Shown here piece by piece: positions 6,997 to 15,801 of a stretch of 21,118 nucleotides of DNA. Position 1 is the stretch's first letter. Each line of letters opens with the position of its first letter. The DNA is taken from contig JALKBU010000907.1 in NCBI GenBank assembly GCA_023091735.1, positions 1 to 21,118 of the forward strand, given 5' to 3'. Below the pieces are notes generated by a model, which saw nothing but the letters and a program-made list of their open reading frames with translations, made no database searches and had not been told where the DNA came from. Source of the stretch: Trichomonas tenax. Its lineage: Eukaryota > Parabasalia > Trichomonadida > Trichomonadidae. Position numbers and translations under genes: made by a program.

Positions 6997-9900
6997 ATGC
7001 CTGCCCAATTATTTACGGCTGAAATCAAAGGAAGAATCAAACTTTCAGATCTCGGCAGCGAACAACTTGAGGAGTTCACTCACACGGTAGATCCATTCGA
7101 AATCACCTTTGTTTACCAAGGAGATAGTGATGATAAATTTTATTTGCTCATAGATGACGTCACAAAGGCCATGAAAACAAATGCGTATAATATACAATTA
7201 ACAGTGACGATGAATGGTGGCGATTCTGAAACGAAAACAAAGACTGAATATATTAATCCTCACTACGAGTTCAATATTGGCTTCACAAAAGAAGAATTAG
7301 AGGCAAATCATATCGACTATTTCGATTACGAAGTGAAACTCGATGAAGTTCCAATCGATACAATTCAAGATAAACTTCCAACCTCGAGAAATTACGAGTT
7401 TTCATTCGAAATAACCGACACACAGGAAGAATATAAACACGAATTCAAATATGCCGAGTATCCTTTAATATTTGCGATCAATAGGAACCTAAATGGAAAT
7501 TATATGATTACTTTCCAGTTAGATGATCCTAAATACACAAAGAAATTAGAAATTCCGTTCCGTATCAAAGTCTCCAGCATCAGAGAAAAGGGAAAAATGA
7601 AGTTTTCAACAAATAATTTCATTTACCATTATAAATGCCTCACAGATAATCAAATGAACGGATTTTATACAGATCCCGATAAGAGAAAACTCGACATCAG
7701 TCTTACAATTAAAACGTATAAAGAATCTGAAGATTATGATGAAAACTCGGATCTTCTTGAATCACCAACATATCCAACCTCTTCATATGCTTACAACGGT
7801 TATTCAATGGTCGACAGCTATAATTCAGCAGCACGCTCATCATATGCAGTTTCAACACGTTCTTCTAAGGAAGAAACTGGATATGTCGGTCTCCAAAACC
7901 AGGGCGCGACATGCTACATGAATTCACTTCTTCAGACACTCTACACATTGCCAGCATTCAGAAAGGTTGTTTATGAAATGCCAACAACAGGAACAGAAGA
8001 TGAGAAGAAGTCAATTCCTCTCAACCTTCAGCGCCTCTTCTGCAGCATGCAGCTCGGAAATGATGCGTGCTCGACAAAGGAATTAACAACATCATTCGGC
8101 TGGGGATCAACAGAAACATTCATGCAACACGATGCACCAGAATTCAACCGCGTTCTCCTCGATAATCTCGAAATGAAGTTGAAGGGTACGCAACTCGAAA
8201 ACTCCATCGCTGATCTCTTCAAGGGCCAGTATCGTAAGTACATCCGCTGCAAGAACTATCCATACAGTTCAACACACGATGAAACATTCTATGAGCTTCA
8301 GATGGTCGTCAAAGATTGTCCAACACTCAAGAAGTCTTTCGAAGCATATACAGAGAAAGAAATCCTTGATGGTGACAACCAGTACAATGTCGAAGGCCAC
8401 GGCAAAGAAGATGCTGAAATGGGTATCGAGTTCATCAAGTTCCCAACAGTTCTTCAATTGCACCTTTCCAGATTCCAATACGACTTCAACTACGATCGCA
8501 ATGTCAAGCTCAACGATAAATTCGAGTTCCCAGAAGAAATCGATCTCAGCCCATACCTCGCTGAGGATGCTGATAAGTCTAAGCCATGTGTTTATCAATT
8601 GCACGATGTCGTCGTTCACCACGGATCTGCAAGCTTCGGCCACTATTATGCATTCATCAGACCATCAGCCGAAGACCAGTGGTATAAGTTCAACGACTCG
8701 ACTGTCTCCAAGTCAACAAAGGAGTCTGCAATCGATGACAATTTCGGCGGTGAAAGCGAAACAGGATCAACATACTCATACAGCGCTTACAGCTATTGGG
8801 GCGGATCATCAGGAAAGTCTTACAGCGCTTACATGCTCGTTTACATCAGAAAGGATGCTGTCGCTAACATCTTCGAGCCAATTCCAGACGAAGCTGTTCC
8901 AGAGCACCTCAAGGAATACATGAACAACATGAAGTCAACTTATGATGATTCATCTGTTTCCTCATTTAGATCAACATGCGAAGTTACATTGACAACAGAA
9001 GACGATTTCGCTGACAACACACTCAAGATGAAGAAGATCTTCGCTGCCATCGACAACCCAGTTAAGATCACATTCGAGCGTGAGAAGAAGGGCACAAACT
9101 TGTACGAACAAGTTGCCAAAGAGCTGAAGGTCGATGTTGATGAGATCAGATTGTGGAAGCAGAACACATATGCTTTAACACCAACAACATTGATCGACAG
9201 AGATGACAAGAAGGTCGACTTCTACTACTACACTGAGGAAGTGTTTATTCAGAAGAAGCCCAAGGAAGAAGTGATCGCTCTCAAGGAGGACGACATTGTT
9301 GTTTACTGCAAGTTCTTCTTCCCGAACTTCGACGGCTGCAAGGTTCAGTACATCGGAACAATCACTGTTGAGAAGACAGCTGCTTTGAAGAAGCTTGTCG
9401 CACTTGTTTGCGAGAAGATGGGATTCCCAGAAGAAACAGAACTTCAATCTTACATGGAGTCTATCGATAAGAAGGCTGCCATCCTCGATCCAGCTTTGAA
9501 CTTGGATTCCCTCAACGTTAATATGGGCAGCGTTATCATATTCCAGCTCCCGCCAGACGCTAAGCAGATCGAGCCAACGAAGTTCACAAAGAAGACATTA
9601 GAGACTGTCGAATCCAAGAACCAGAAGGAGGGCGAAGTCAAATCTCTTCCAATCACATTCGCTGGTGATCAGACATCCGCTCTCACGGCAAACAAGTACT
9701 TCATCTTGTACAACGAAATCCTTGAGTACCAGTTGTTCGACATCCACGATACCACAAAGGCTCTCGCTCTCTTGAAGTTCCCAACTGATATTCCATTCAC
9801 AGACCTCTTCGTTTACATTGCCAAGGCTGCCAATGTCGAATACAATCCAGCAAGCGACTGCATGCTTATTTATAAGGCATCATCATACAATGACGAAGAT

Positions 9901-10611
9901 AAGCCATGCACAGAGCCAATCGATATCACATACTTCACAACACCAAAGACAACACTCTTCGCAGGCCAGAACAAGCGCCTCTTCTTCAGAATCATCAGAG
10001 GAATTCCACAGTCAGACCTTCAGTCCCACTCCTGCCGCAGGATCATCTACTGCAAGAATGGCACGCACGCTGACATCGACGATGTCTACCTGTTCCCGAA
10101 AACAGTAGATACTGTCGGCAAAGTTGTCGAGGAGTGCATCAAGCGCGAAATCATTCCACAGGGCGAGTACGAGTGCGTTAAGATCGGCTACTACAACGCC
10201 ATGGAAGGATTCATCGCAATGGATGACACATGCCCGCAGTATTCCAACACAACAATTAGAATCCATCCAAAGATCGAAGACAAATCTCATCTTATTTTTG
10301 CTGAGGTCGGTGAGTTCACAACGTCAATGTACTACTTCACGCCATCAAGACCAGGCATCGCCTACATTGTTGATGACACAAAGACAAGTGATGAGCTCAA
10401 GGCCGAAATATTCAAGCTGTTCGGATTCAAGGAAAATGCCAAGTTCAGACTTCACTATAAGGGTAAGACAGAGTCCTTGTCAAAGCCACTTGCTGCCAAT
10501 GAAGACCTGAAGGAAGTCCTCAAGGACCAGGCCATATTGTATATTGTTGAAAAGGCAAAGAAGCCTTCAAGAGCGGCATCATCCAATGAATCTATTAAGA
10601 TATACAACTAA
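6997..10611 (+). CDS. USP7-like ubiquitin carboxyl-terminal hydrolase (family C19), 1204 aa
   Basis: A deubiquitinase that would cleave ubiquitin from proteins in the cytosol or nucleus. Residues 1 to about 265 form beta-rich regions in the place of the TRAF/MATH region of USP7. The catalytic domain spans about 295-617. The Cys box GLQNQGATCYMNS has nucleophile C306 and oxyanion N301. The His box is SFGHYYAF with H549, and FND supplies D567. The Cys-to-His spacing of 243 is close to the 241 of human USP7. The usual QHDVQE motif reads QHDAPE. Residues 620-1190 match the C-terminal ubiquitin-like/ICP0-binding region of USP7 in layout, ending in a basic Ser-rich tail. Total length is slightly above human USP7 (1102). 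It has no signal peptide or membrane segment. ATG 6997 is the first ATG; no clear initiator is seen. Lys codons switch from AAA to mostly AAG near 7.85 kb. The stop overlaps TAAA. Confidence 0.95.
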   Translation: MPAQLFTAEIKGRIKLSDLGSEQLEEFTHTVDPFEITFVYQGDSDDKFYLLIDDVTKAMKTNAYNIQLTVTMNGGDSETKTKTEYINPHYEFNIGFTKEELEANHIDYFDYEVKLDEVPIDTIQDKLPTSRNYEFSFEITDTQEEYKHEFKYAEYPLIFAINRNLNGNYMITFQLDDPKYTKKLEIPFRIKVSSIREKGKMKFSTNNFIYHYKCLTDNQMNGFYTDPDKRKLDISLTIKTYKESEDYDENSDLLESPTYPTSSYAYNGYSMVDSYNSAARSSYAVSTRSSKEETGYVGLQNQGATCYMNSLLQTLYTLPAFRKVVYEMPTTGTEDEKKSIPLNLQRLFCSMQLGNDACSTKELTTSFGWGSTETFMQHDAPEFNRVLLDNLEMKLKGTQLENSIADLFKGQYRKYIRCKNYPYSSTHDETFYELQMVVKDCPTLKKSFEAYTEKEILDGDNQYNVEGHGKEDAEMGIEFIKFPTVLQLHLSRFQYDFNYDRNVKLNDKFEFPEEIDLSPYLAEDADKSKPCVYQLHDVVVHHGSASFGHYYAFIRPSAEDQWYKFNDSTVSKSTKESAIDDNFGGESETGSTYSYSAYSYWGGSSGKSYSAYMLVYIRKDAVANIFEPIPDEAVPEHLKEYMNNMKSTYDDSSVSSFRSTCEVTLTTEDDFADNTLKMKKIFAAIDNPVKITFEREKKGTNLYEQVAKELKVDVDEIRLWKQNTYALTPTTLIDRDDKKVDFYYYTEEVFIQKKPKEEVIALKEDDIVVYCKFFFPNFDGCKVQYIGTITVEKTAALKKLVALVCEKMGFPEETELQSYMESIDKKAAILDPALNLDSLNVNMGSVIIFQLPPDAKQIEPTKFTKKTLETVESKNQKEGEVKSLPITFAGDQTSALTANKYFILYNEILEYQLFDIHDTTKALALLKFPTDIPFTDLFVYIAKAANVEYNPASDCMLIYKASSYNDEDKPCTEPIDITYFTTPKTTLFAGQNKRLFFRIIRGIPQSDLQSHSCRRIIYCKNGTHADIDDVYLFPKTVDTVGKVVEECIKREIIPQGEYECVKIGYYNAMEGFIAMDDTCPQYSNTTIRIHPKIEDKSHLIFAEVGEFTTSMYYFTPSRPGIAYIVDDTKTSDELKAEIFKLFGFKENAKFRLHYKGKTESLSKPLAANEDLKEVLKDQAILYIVEKAKKPSRAASSNESIKIYN

Positions 10612-10637
10612 AAATATTTTTTTTCTATAAAATCAAA

Positions 10638-10653
10638 ATACATGGATAGATTT
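10638..10653 (-). promoter_or_regulatory. Shared 3' flanking element, copy 1
   Basis: The minus-strand word AAATCTATCCATGTAT lies 31 nt past the stop of the 649-aa gene. The identical 16-mer lies 30 nt past the stop of the TBC gene (13189-13204). It is a possible 3'-end processing or downstream element. Confidence 0.45.
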
Positions 10654-10684
10654 ACACAAATAAAACATTAACAAATAAAAATAA

Positions 10685-12634
10685 TCACTTAACACTTCGT
10701 AATGAGTCATAGTTCTCATATTCATTGATAGGAACAACAGGCTTCAGATTGATTCCAGGCCTGTTCAAATCGATCTTCGGAAGCTCCAAGACTTCAGGTA
10801 ATGGAGGAACATTGATGATTGTCGCGGCTCTGTTTCTCGTTCTAACTTTTGGAACTTCAACAGCATTCGAAGCGGTTGTGTCTATAGGTGTCAAACTGTT
10901 GGGCGGAGATATCGATTTGATTCTCGGTGGTAATTGGAAGCTTTCGTCGCTTGCTCTCATGAAAGGAGGAAAAATTGGAGGCGAATTTTCTATCTTTGGC
11001 GCTATTTCTTTCAGAGAGTCACTAAGCGACTCCTCTGACGATGAAATAGAGAGTTCTGACTCTGAACGCTGTAGAACTGACTGCGTGAAAACTCCTGAGT
11101 TGACAGGAGATAGATCAGCGGACAAATTAACTGATGAAGCGGGTTCTATGTTTGGATTCATTGGCGGTGTTATTGAGTTAAGAGGAGAAGGAACATTGTT
11201 CAAATAAACAGGAAGCTTTGAAGGAGAGTCGCTTTGTATGCCAATGTTCAAACTCGCTTGTGGGAGATTGACTTCAGGAATTTCGTTGGATTCACTCGAG
11301 AGAGAGCTGTTGACAGGAGAAATGAAAACACCCGAATTCACTGGCGATAAATCTTCATTGTTGAGTCCTATAGGAGGCTCTATTGATGGGCTATTGACTG
11401 TCTTCATCATATTCATGTCTGAGCTCTTGAATTCCGGCAACGCTTGCTCATTAATATTTTGCTGCTTTTGAATGCTCATTAACTCGTTGATAAACTCTTG
11501 ATTTCCACTCAAAGCGCTGAACTGCGGTAATAGCAATGTTGCTGAGTTCAATGGCGAGAAGTTCATATTAAAATCGTGATTTGCCGCGGGTTCTATGTCC
11601 ATTGCGATCGGTGGTGTCGGAGGTGTCAATGATCGAACTGGTTCTATGTGTGATGATATCGGTGGAGTGATTGGAGGCTTTGGCGCCTTGCTAATAATGC
11701 CCTCATTCTCAAGATGTGGGTCGGGAGGCTCGAATTGAGGCAGTTGTGGAATAAAATGGAATCCTTTGAATGATTGATCGCGATCAAGAAATGGAAGCGA
11801 TGTTGCAATGTCCTCGGTCTTCGTCGTCGTGTGCATCGTCGAAAAGAGGTCTAAAGAACTGTTTGTCTTGAATAAACCGTCTTCGTTCGATTTAAATTCT
11901 GGTGGAAAAATTATATTATTTTGTTTTTGTGGAATTACGATTTTCTGCTTCAGGGAGTCATAGTTCTTGAAATCTTGGATGCTGAGTGATTTTTGAGGCA
12001 TATTTTGCAAATTTTGATAATTTTCGCGAATTGGATAAGTATCTCCGGGCATTTGAAGGAACTCTGTTGTGGTTTGCGCTGGGTCTGTTGTGGAGGTTAA
12101 AAATCCAGAAGTTGTCGTTGTTTCGAGATTATATTCCTGTGTAGAATCGTTTTGATCAAACTCTGTTGTAAACCCTGAAGTTTTCGTAACTTTATAATCG
12201 GTTGTTGTGGACAATGTCGTAAACTCAATATTTGAATCTGATCGATATGCAAAGTCGTTAATGAAATCGAATTCTGGCTTGTTTATGTATGCTTTGGGGT
12301 ACTTCACTTCCACAGATGAATGCAATGTCGTTTTTTCGTCTTTTAATTCTTCAAAAGAATCGGCTATCGAAACTGCATCGGAAACAGATGTGAGAAACAT
12401 GTTTGTAAGACAGTTTGCATACTTTCGAACAACATTATCACGGATTTCAACTCTGTTTTCGTCAGCAAGTTGAAAATTGAAATTTGTAAAATCAAAATAA
12501 AGGCTATCAAAGTATTCTATCAATGGAGTTGGAATCTTCAAAGGCCCTGGCGGTAAATAATTCGGCGGCAAGAAAGGAGACCGCATTTTTAGCGGATTAG
12601 TGAATGAATCAATGGAAGAGAATGTTTCGCTCAT
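10685..12634 (-). CDS. Ser/Thr/Pro-rich, mostly disordered protein of unknown function (649 aa)
   Basis: I do not recognise a family. Residues 1 to about 150 are moderately structured, with aromatic and helical segments such as IEYFDSLYFDFTNFNF and DNVVRKYANCLTNMFL. The rest is low complexity: Thr-rich about 135-200, then many S-P and T-P dipeptides. A motif LSPVNSGVF occurs near residues 430 and 507, with relatives FSPLNS and PSPLNS, and proline tracts such as TPPTPP. This suggests a phosphorylated, disordered regulator or scaffold, but that is inference. It has no signal peptide or transmembrane segment. The start is ATG 12632-12634. The frame is open upstream to 12787 without an ATG and still looks coding (GFDDKIPHERSTGKLESID), so the annotated N-terminus may be short. 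It ends in TGA, tail to tail with the ubiquitin hydrolase, 73 bp apart. Confidence 0.8.
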   Translation of the reverse strand: MSETFSSIDSFTNPLKMRSPFLPPNYLPPGPLKIPTPLIEYFDSLYFDFTNFNFQLADENRVEIRDNVVRKYANCLTNMFLTSVSDAVSIADSFEELKDEKTTLHSSVEVKYPKAYINKPEFDFINDFAYRSDSNIEFTTLSTTTDYKVTKTSGFTTEFDQNDSTQEYNLETTTTSGFLTSTTDPAQTTTEFLQMPGDTYPIRENYQNLQNMPQKSLSIQDFKNYDSLKQKIVIPQKQNNIIFPPEFKSNEDGLFKTNSSLDLFSTMHTTTKTEDIATSLPFLDRDQSFKGFHFIPQLPQFEPPDPHLENEGIISKAPKPPITPPISSHIEPVRSLTPPTPPIAMDIEPAANHDFNMNFSPLNSATLLLPQFSALSGNQEFINELMSIQKQQNINEQALPEFKSSDMNMMKTVNSPSIEPPIGLNNEDLSPVNSGVFISPVNSSLSSESNEIPEVNLPQASLNIGIQSDSPSKLPVYLNNVPSPLNSITPPMNPNIEPASSVNLSADLSPVNSGVFTQSVLQRSESELSISSSEESLSDSLKEIAPKIENSPPIFPPFMRASDESFQLPPRIKSISPPNSLTPIDTTASNAVEVPKVRTRNRAATIINVPPLPEVLELPKIDLNRPGINLKPVVPINEYENYDSLRSVK

Positions 12635-13234
12635 ATCTATACTCTCCAGCTTTCCGGTGCTACGCTCATGTGGTATTTTATCGTCAAAACCTGAGCTTCG
12701 TCGCCGAGAAATTGTTTCTATAATTTTTTTAGTAAAATGTTTTTTTCAAAGATTTATATGTCAAAAATTTATATTTTTCTTCTCTTCATGCAAATATCAT
12801 TCCCTTAGTGTATATAGTTGATTTTCACGCTTAAAAATATCAATTATCTATATTAAATGAACTTCACTGCCTTTTGCCTCCATCAATATAATATATTCGT
12901 CCGTCGTATTGTTAACTTTCACGGAAAAGACTGAAAAATCATGATAAATTTTAGTTTACAATATGATCACACTTATCACTACAATAAACATTACCGCAAT
13001 CATTTTATACACGAATAAAATTGATTCATCATATACTCACTTGTTGATTTTGTAAATCAGAAAAATATGAAAAATTTCTATCTTCTAAACCCCATCAAAT
13101 ATTGTGGTTATATTTATTTATTTTTTGTTGTTTAATTATTGGGTGAACTAAAGTAGGACAAAAGATGTAATAAATGAAGAAAAATAATATACATGGATAG
13201 ATTTTATTAAACAAAAATAAAAACAAACAAAACA
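12635..13234. other. Intergenic, AT-rich
   Basis: Holds the upstream region of the 649-aa gene and the 3' flank of the TBC gene. No clear initiator, RNA gene or intact ORF is seen. The first 150 bp next to the 649-aa gene are an open frame without ATG. Confidence 0.5.
13189..13204 (-). promoter_or_regulatory. Shared 3' flanking element, copy 2
   Basis: Identical 16-mer to 10638-10653, in the same orientation and at almost the same distance (30 nt) past the TBC gene stop codon. Both copies are followed by AT-rich, T-rich sequence. Confidence 0.45.
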
Positions 13235-14221
13235 TTACTTTGAAGCGTACTTCTTCATACCCGCGAAGCTAAGATTAGTTGTATTTTGCATAAACTCGAT
13301 AAATTGTTTCTCGTTTCGCTCCTTTGAGCTGTAGTATATTGCCATTGAGGCGCTGAAGCATGCCTGTATCACTCGGTCGATAAAACTTTGAGGAAAACCA
13401 AAGAGAGAATCTGGCTTGAACAATTCATACCAGCACTCTATGATATCTGGGAGACGTAGGTCTTGTGTGAACAGTAACAGGAACCAACGTCCCCCGAATG
13501 AAGACGGATTATTATCTGAATTTTTGATTAAATTTGAGAATTCTTTCGTCTGCTTGAGCTTCTTGGCAAACTTTGCCATTGAGTCATCTAATTGTCTCAT
13601 TTGAAGCTCAAAATTGAAGTAATTTTTCATGAAATTTTTAAACATCGAAACAGATATAGCCACTGCATACAGAGCGTAATAGTCAAAACTGCTTGTAGGA
13701 AATTCAGGAAAATTTTGCTCTAAGTATATATCGGCTGATATTGGTTCAAAATCTATGTAATCATTCATTACAAGAATGCCCTGAAGCGAAACGTGGAAAA
13801 TAGGAACCAATAAATCGCAAAATCCCTGCATATAAGGGATAATATTCAAATCATTAAAAGAATTTAACATGTAAGAAAACCATTGCAAGACCGGATCAAC
13901 GATTTGTCCCTGTTGAAACTCGAAGTTATGGTCCTTCCTATGCTTTCCTATGGTTCTAGGAATATCTTGTGAAATGCATTTCTGGAATTTCGAGTGATTA
14001 GGCTGTGAATTTAATACGTTGATATTATATTCGCTCCACTTAGTCGACAGTGTGTTTTTGAATGCTTGAAAGATTGTTTTTATGTTCTGATAATTGAATT
14101 TGTATTCTGGAAGCAAAGCAGACCACAATACGTGAAACTGCTGGATCGATTCTATTCCGCGCTTGAAATGCGGCTGAAATTCCAGGTTTTCTTCCCTGTT
14201 TGTCAGCCAACAATAATTCAT
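13235..14221 (-). CDS. TBC-domain Rab GTPase-activating protein (328 aa)
   Basis: Stimulates GTP hydrolysis by Rab proteins and so switches off membrane-trafficking steps; acts in the cytosol at membranes. Almost the whole protein is a TBC domain (about residues 20-310). The arginine finger motif IxxDxxRT is present as ISQDIPRT (I83, D86, R89). The glutamine finger motif YxQG is present as YMQG (Y130, Q132), inside YMQGFCDLLVP. The later conserved block GGRWFLLLFTQDLRLPDIIECW (R245, W246) is also intact. All catalytic residues are therefore in place. Length fits the compact TBC proteins of protists. The start is taken as ATG 14219-14221; the preceding TTG is not needed. The frame is open upstream without ATG through an unusually GC-rich block. 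It ends with TAA. Its Rab substrate cannot be told from sequence. Confidence 0.88.
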   Translation of the reverse strand: MNYCWLTNREENLEFQPHFKRGIESIQQFHVLWSALLPEYKFNYQNIKTIFQAFKNTLSTKWSEYNINVLNSQPNHSKFQKCISQDIPRTIGKHRKDHNFEFQQGQIVDPVLQWFSYMLNSFNDLNIIPYMQGFCDLLVPIFHVSLQGILVMNDYIDFEPISADIYLEQNFPEFPTSSFDYYALYAVAISVSMFKNFMKNYFNFELQMRQLDDSMAKFAKKLKQTKEFSNLIKNSDNNPSSFGGRWFLLLFTQDLRLPDIIECWYELFKPDSLFGFPQSFIDRVIQACFSASMAIYYSSKERNEKQFIEFMQNTTNLSFAGMKKYASK

Positions 14222-15277
14222 CAAGGAAAAAAAAGGGCATCCGGAGGGGTGAAACGGCGTAAACCCGCAAGTGGAATAACTTTGTCTGTGTTTGGTATAA
14301 ATAAGTTTTGAAAGCGGCTCTAAGGACTCTTGTTACCTCTCTACATTATGGTAGAGGCAGATTTTGTTGATCTTGCTTTTGTAGTGAGATGTTGATGAGA
14401 TTTCAGATGTTTATAGGGAAAGTACATAATATATCATTAATTCCATGATATATGTGATATATTCTAATGATTTAATAATAAAATAAATCAATATAAGCAA
14501 TATTGAATTGGAATAATTTTTTGAGTATTAAATTAGACAATTTTACTATATTATACATTAGCTGCACGATCTGGAAATAGTATTACGAGTATTTAATAGA
14601 GGTCAGGTGTTAAATTTTTAACGCACAAATCATGTTGCAGTGAAAACTCAATAGAGACTGCACAGTTGACTTCTACCCCAATCAAGTGTAAGCCAAGGTC
14701 TCAGATATTTAGTTCAATGCGGAGAAAGTGCCAGAAGTTTTGGTTTCTGAAACAATTTTTTTCGATTTAATCTGACCATCAAAAATTCGGTCAGAAATAA
14801 CTACCACAATGATTCAGAAGGTATGGCAATTTCATATTCATGCAGAAACATATACCAAAAAAATTGAAAATGTTATCTTTTTCTACATAAGACGAAATTG
14901 CTTCAAATCTCCTTCGTTGCTTACATTCTAATCTGGCTTTACATTGATGTTAGTTCCACCGAATAACTATCGCTCATTTTTTAGTTAGCCGTTAAAGTCA
15001 TTTGGAAATTTCCGAAACAAAGCTCATGTATACCATGCTATTAATTGCTACAAGTTCTGGTCCTATAAATCGAGTTAGAAGGAAGTCAAACTCATATTAA
15101 CGGATATTGAATTTTTTTCGAAATATGTCGATTTTCGAAACTATATACCAGAACTTTACGCTTACTGTCTTGCGATTGTATTTACATTGATATTATCTTG
15201 TTTTATTATTTTTTAAATTTTATGTCCTCCATAAATCACATGTTTTGCTCTATTGTTATTCTCACTTATTTTACATC

Positions 15278-15385
15278 ATGCCAGGCATCATACTACCAGC
15301 ATTCTTTCGTCATTATGATTCGTGGCGTGATCCTCATCTTGAACTGCCTGAAAATGGTATAATCCTACCACAAATAAGTGTTTAA
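15278..15385 (+). CDS. Possible 35-aa ORF or 5' relic of a gene
   Basis: ATG 15278 opens a 35-codon frame ending at TAA 15383-15385, with a protein-like start MPGIILPAFFRHYDSWRDPH. The sequence TCACTT at 15262-15267 fits the initiator consensus and lies about 14 nt upstream of the ATG. No family is recognised. It could be a micro-gene, or the surviving promoter and N-terminus of a decayed gene, or chance. Confidence 0.25.
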   Translation: MPGIILPAFFRHYDSWRDPHLELPENGIILPQISV

Positions 15386-15484
15386 ATTACACTATAGTAA
15401 ATAGTATTGTTTATTGTTGATTATCTCGCTTCGTATATAATAGACCCTTGTGCATATAATTTTTTGGTTTGCAACTAGGTGACC

Positions 15485-15540
15485 TATATGCATTTCCGGC
15501 CTCCATATGCATATGTAAAATTCATATGCATATAAGGCAC
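15485..15540. repeat. Cluster of CATATGCATA-type palindromic words
   Basis: ATATGCAT, CATATGCATATG and CATATGCATATAA follow one another within about 55 bp. They are self-complementary and NdeI/NsiI-like. A weak reading frame across them on the minus strand appears to be produced by the repeat itself. Confidence 0.5.
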
Positions 15541-15801
15541 ATAATTGCACATGAAATTCCATTTGCACATAGCATAAATCAGAACACAATTATGGAAGAA
15601 TGTACTTTTTAGCATAATCATGATTATGATTGCTATAATGATGTTAAACAAAGAACTAATAAAATGAATTTTTTTAAGTTTTAGCAAAAATATCTAAGTT
15701 GGCAAAAATAAAATATTTTGCATTTCATGAGGAAATTTCTAAGTCAGAATAATAATACTCTTTAATGTTGATTCGTTCAAAAATGACTTCAAATATATAC
15801 A

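Larger units (their letters stand above)
14222..15801. other. Intergenic region, mostly featureless
   Basis: A GC-rich block lies at about 14235-14275 next to the TBC start. A small inverted repeat (CTCTAC/GTAGAG) is near 14337-14355. A short ORF lies at 15278-15385, and a cluster of CATATGCATA-type words at about 15485-15535. The rest is AT-rich without recognisable genes. Confidence 0.5.

Noticed and set aside
8279..8923. 214-aa + strand ORF inside the ubiquitin hydrolase
   Set aside because: Ser/Thr-rich out-of-frame shadow; the C19 catalytic motifs are all in the other frame.
15392..15687. Two overlapping minus-strand ORFs of 65 and 67 aa
   Set aside because: Their residues come from the CATATGCATA-type repeats and AT-rich runs.
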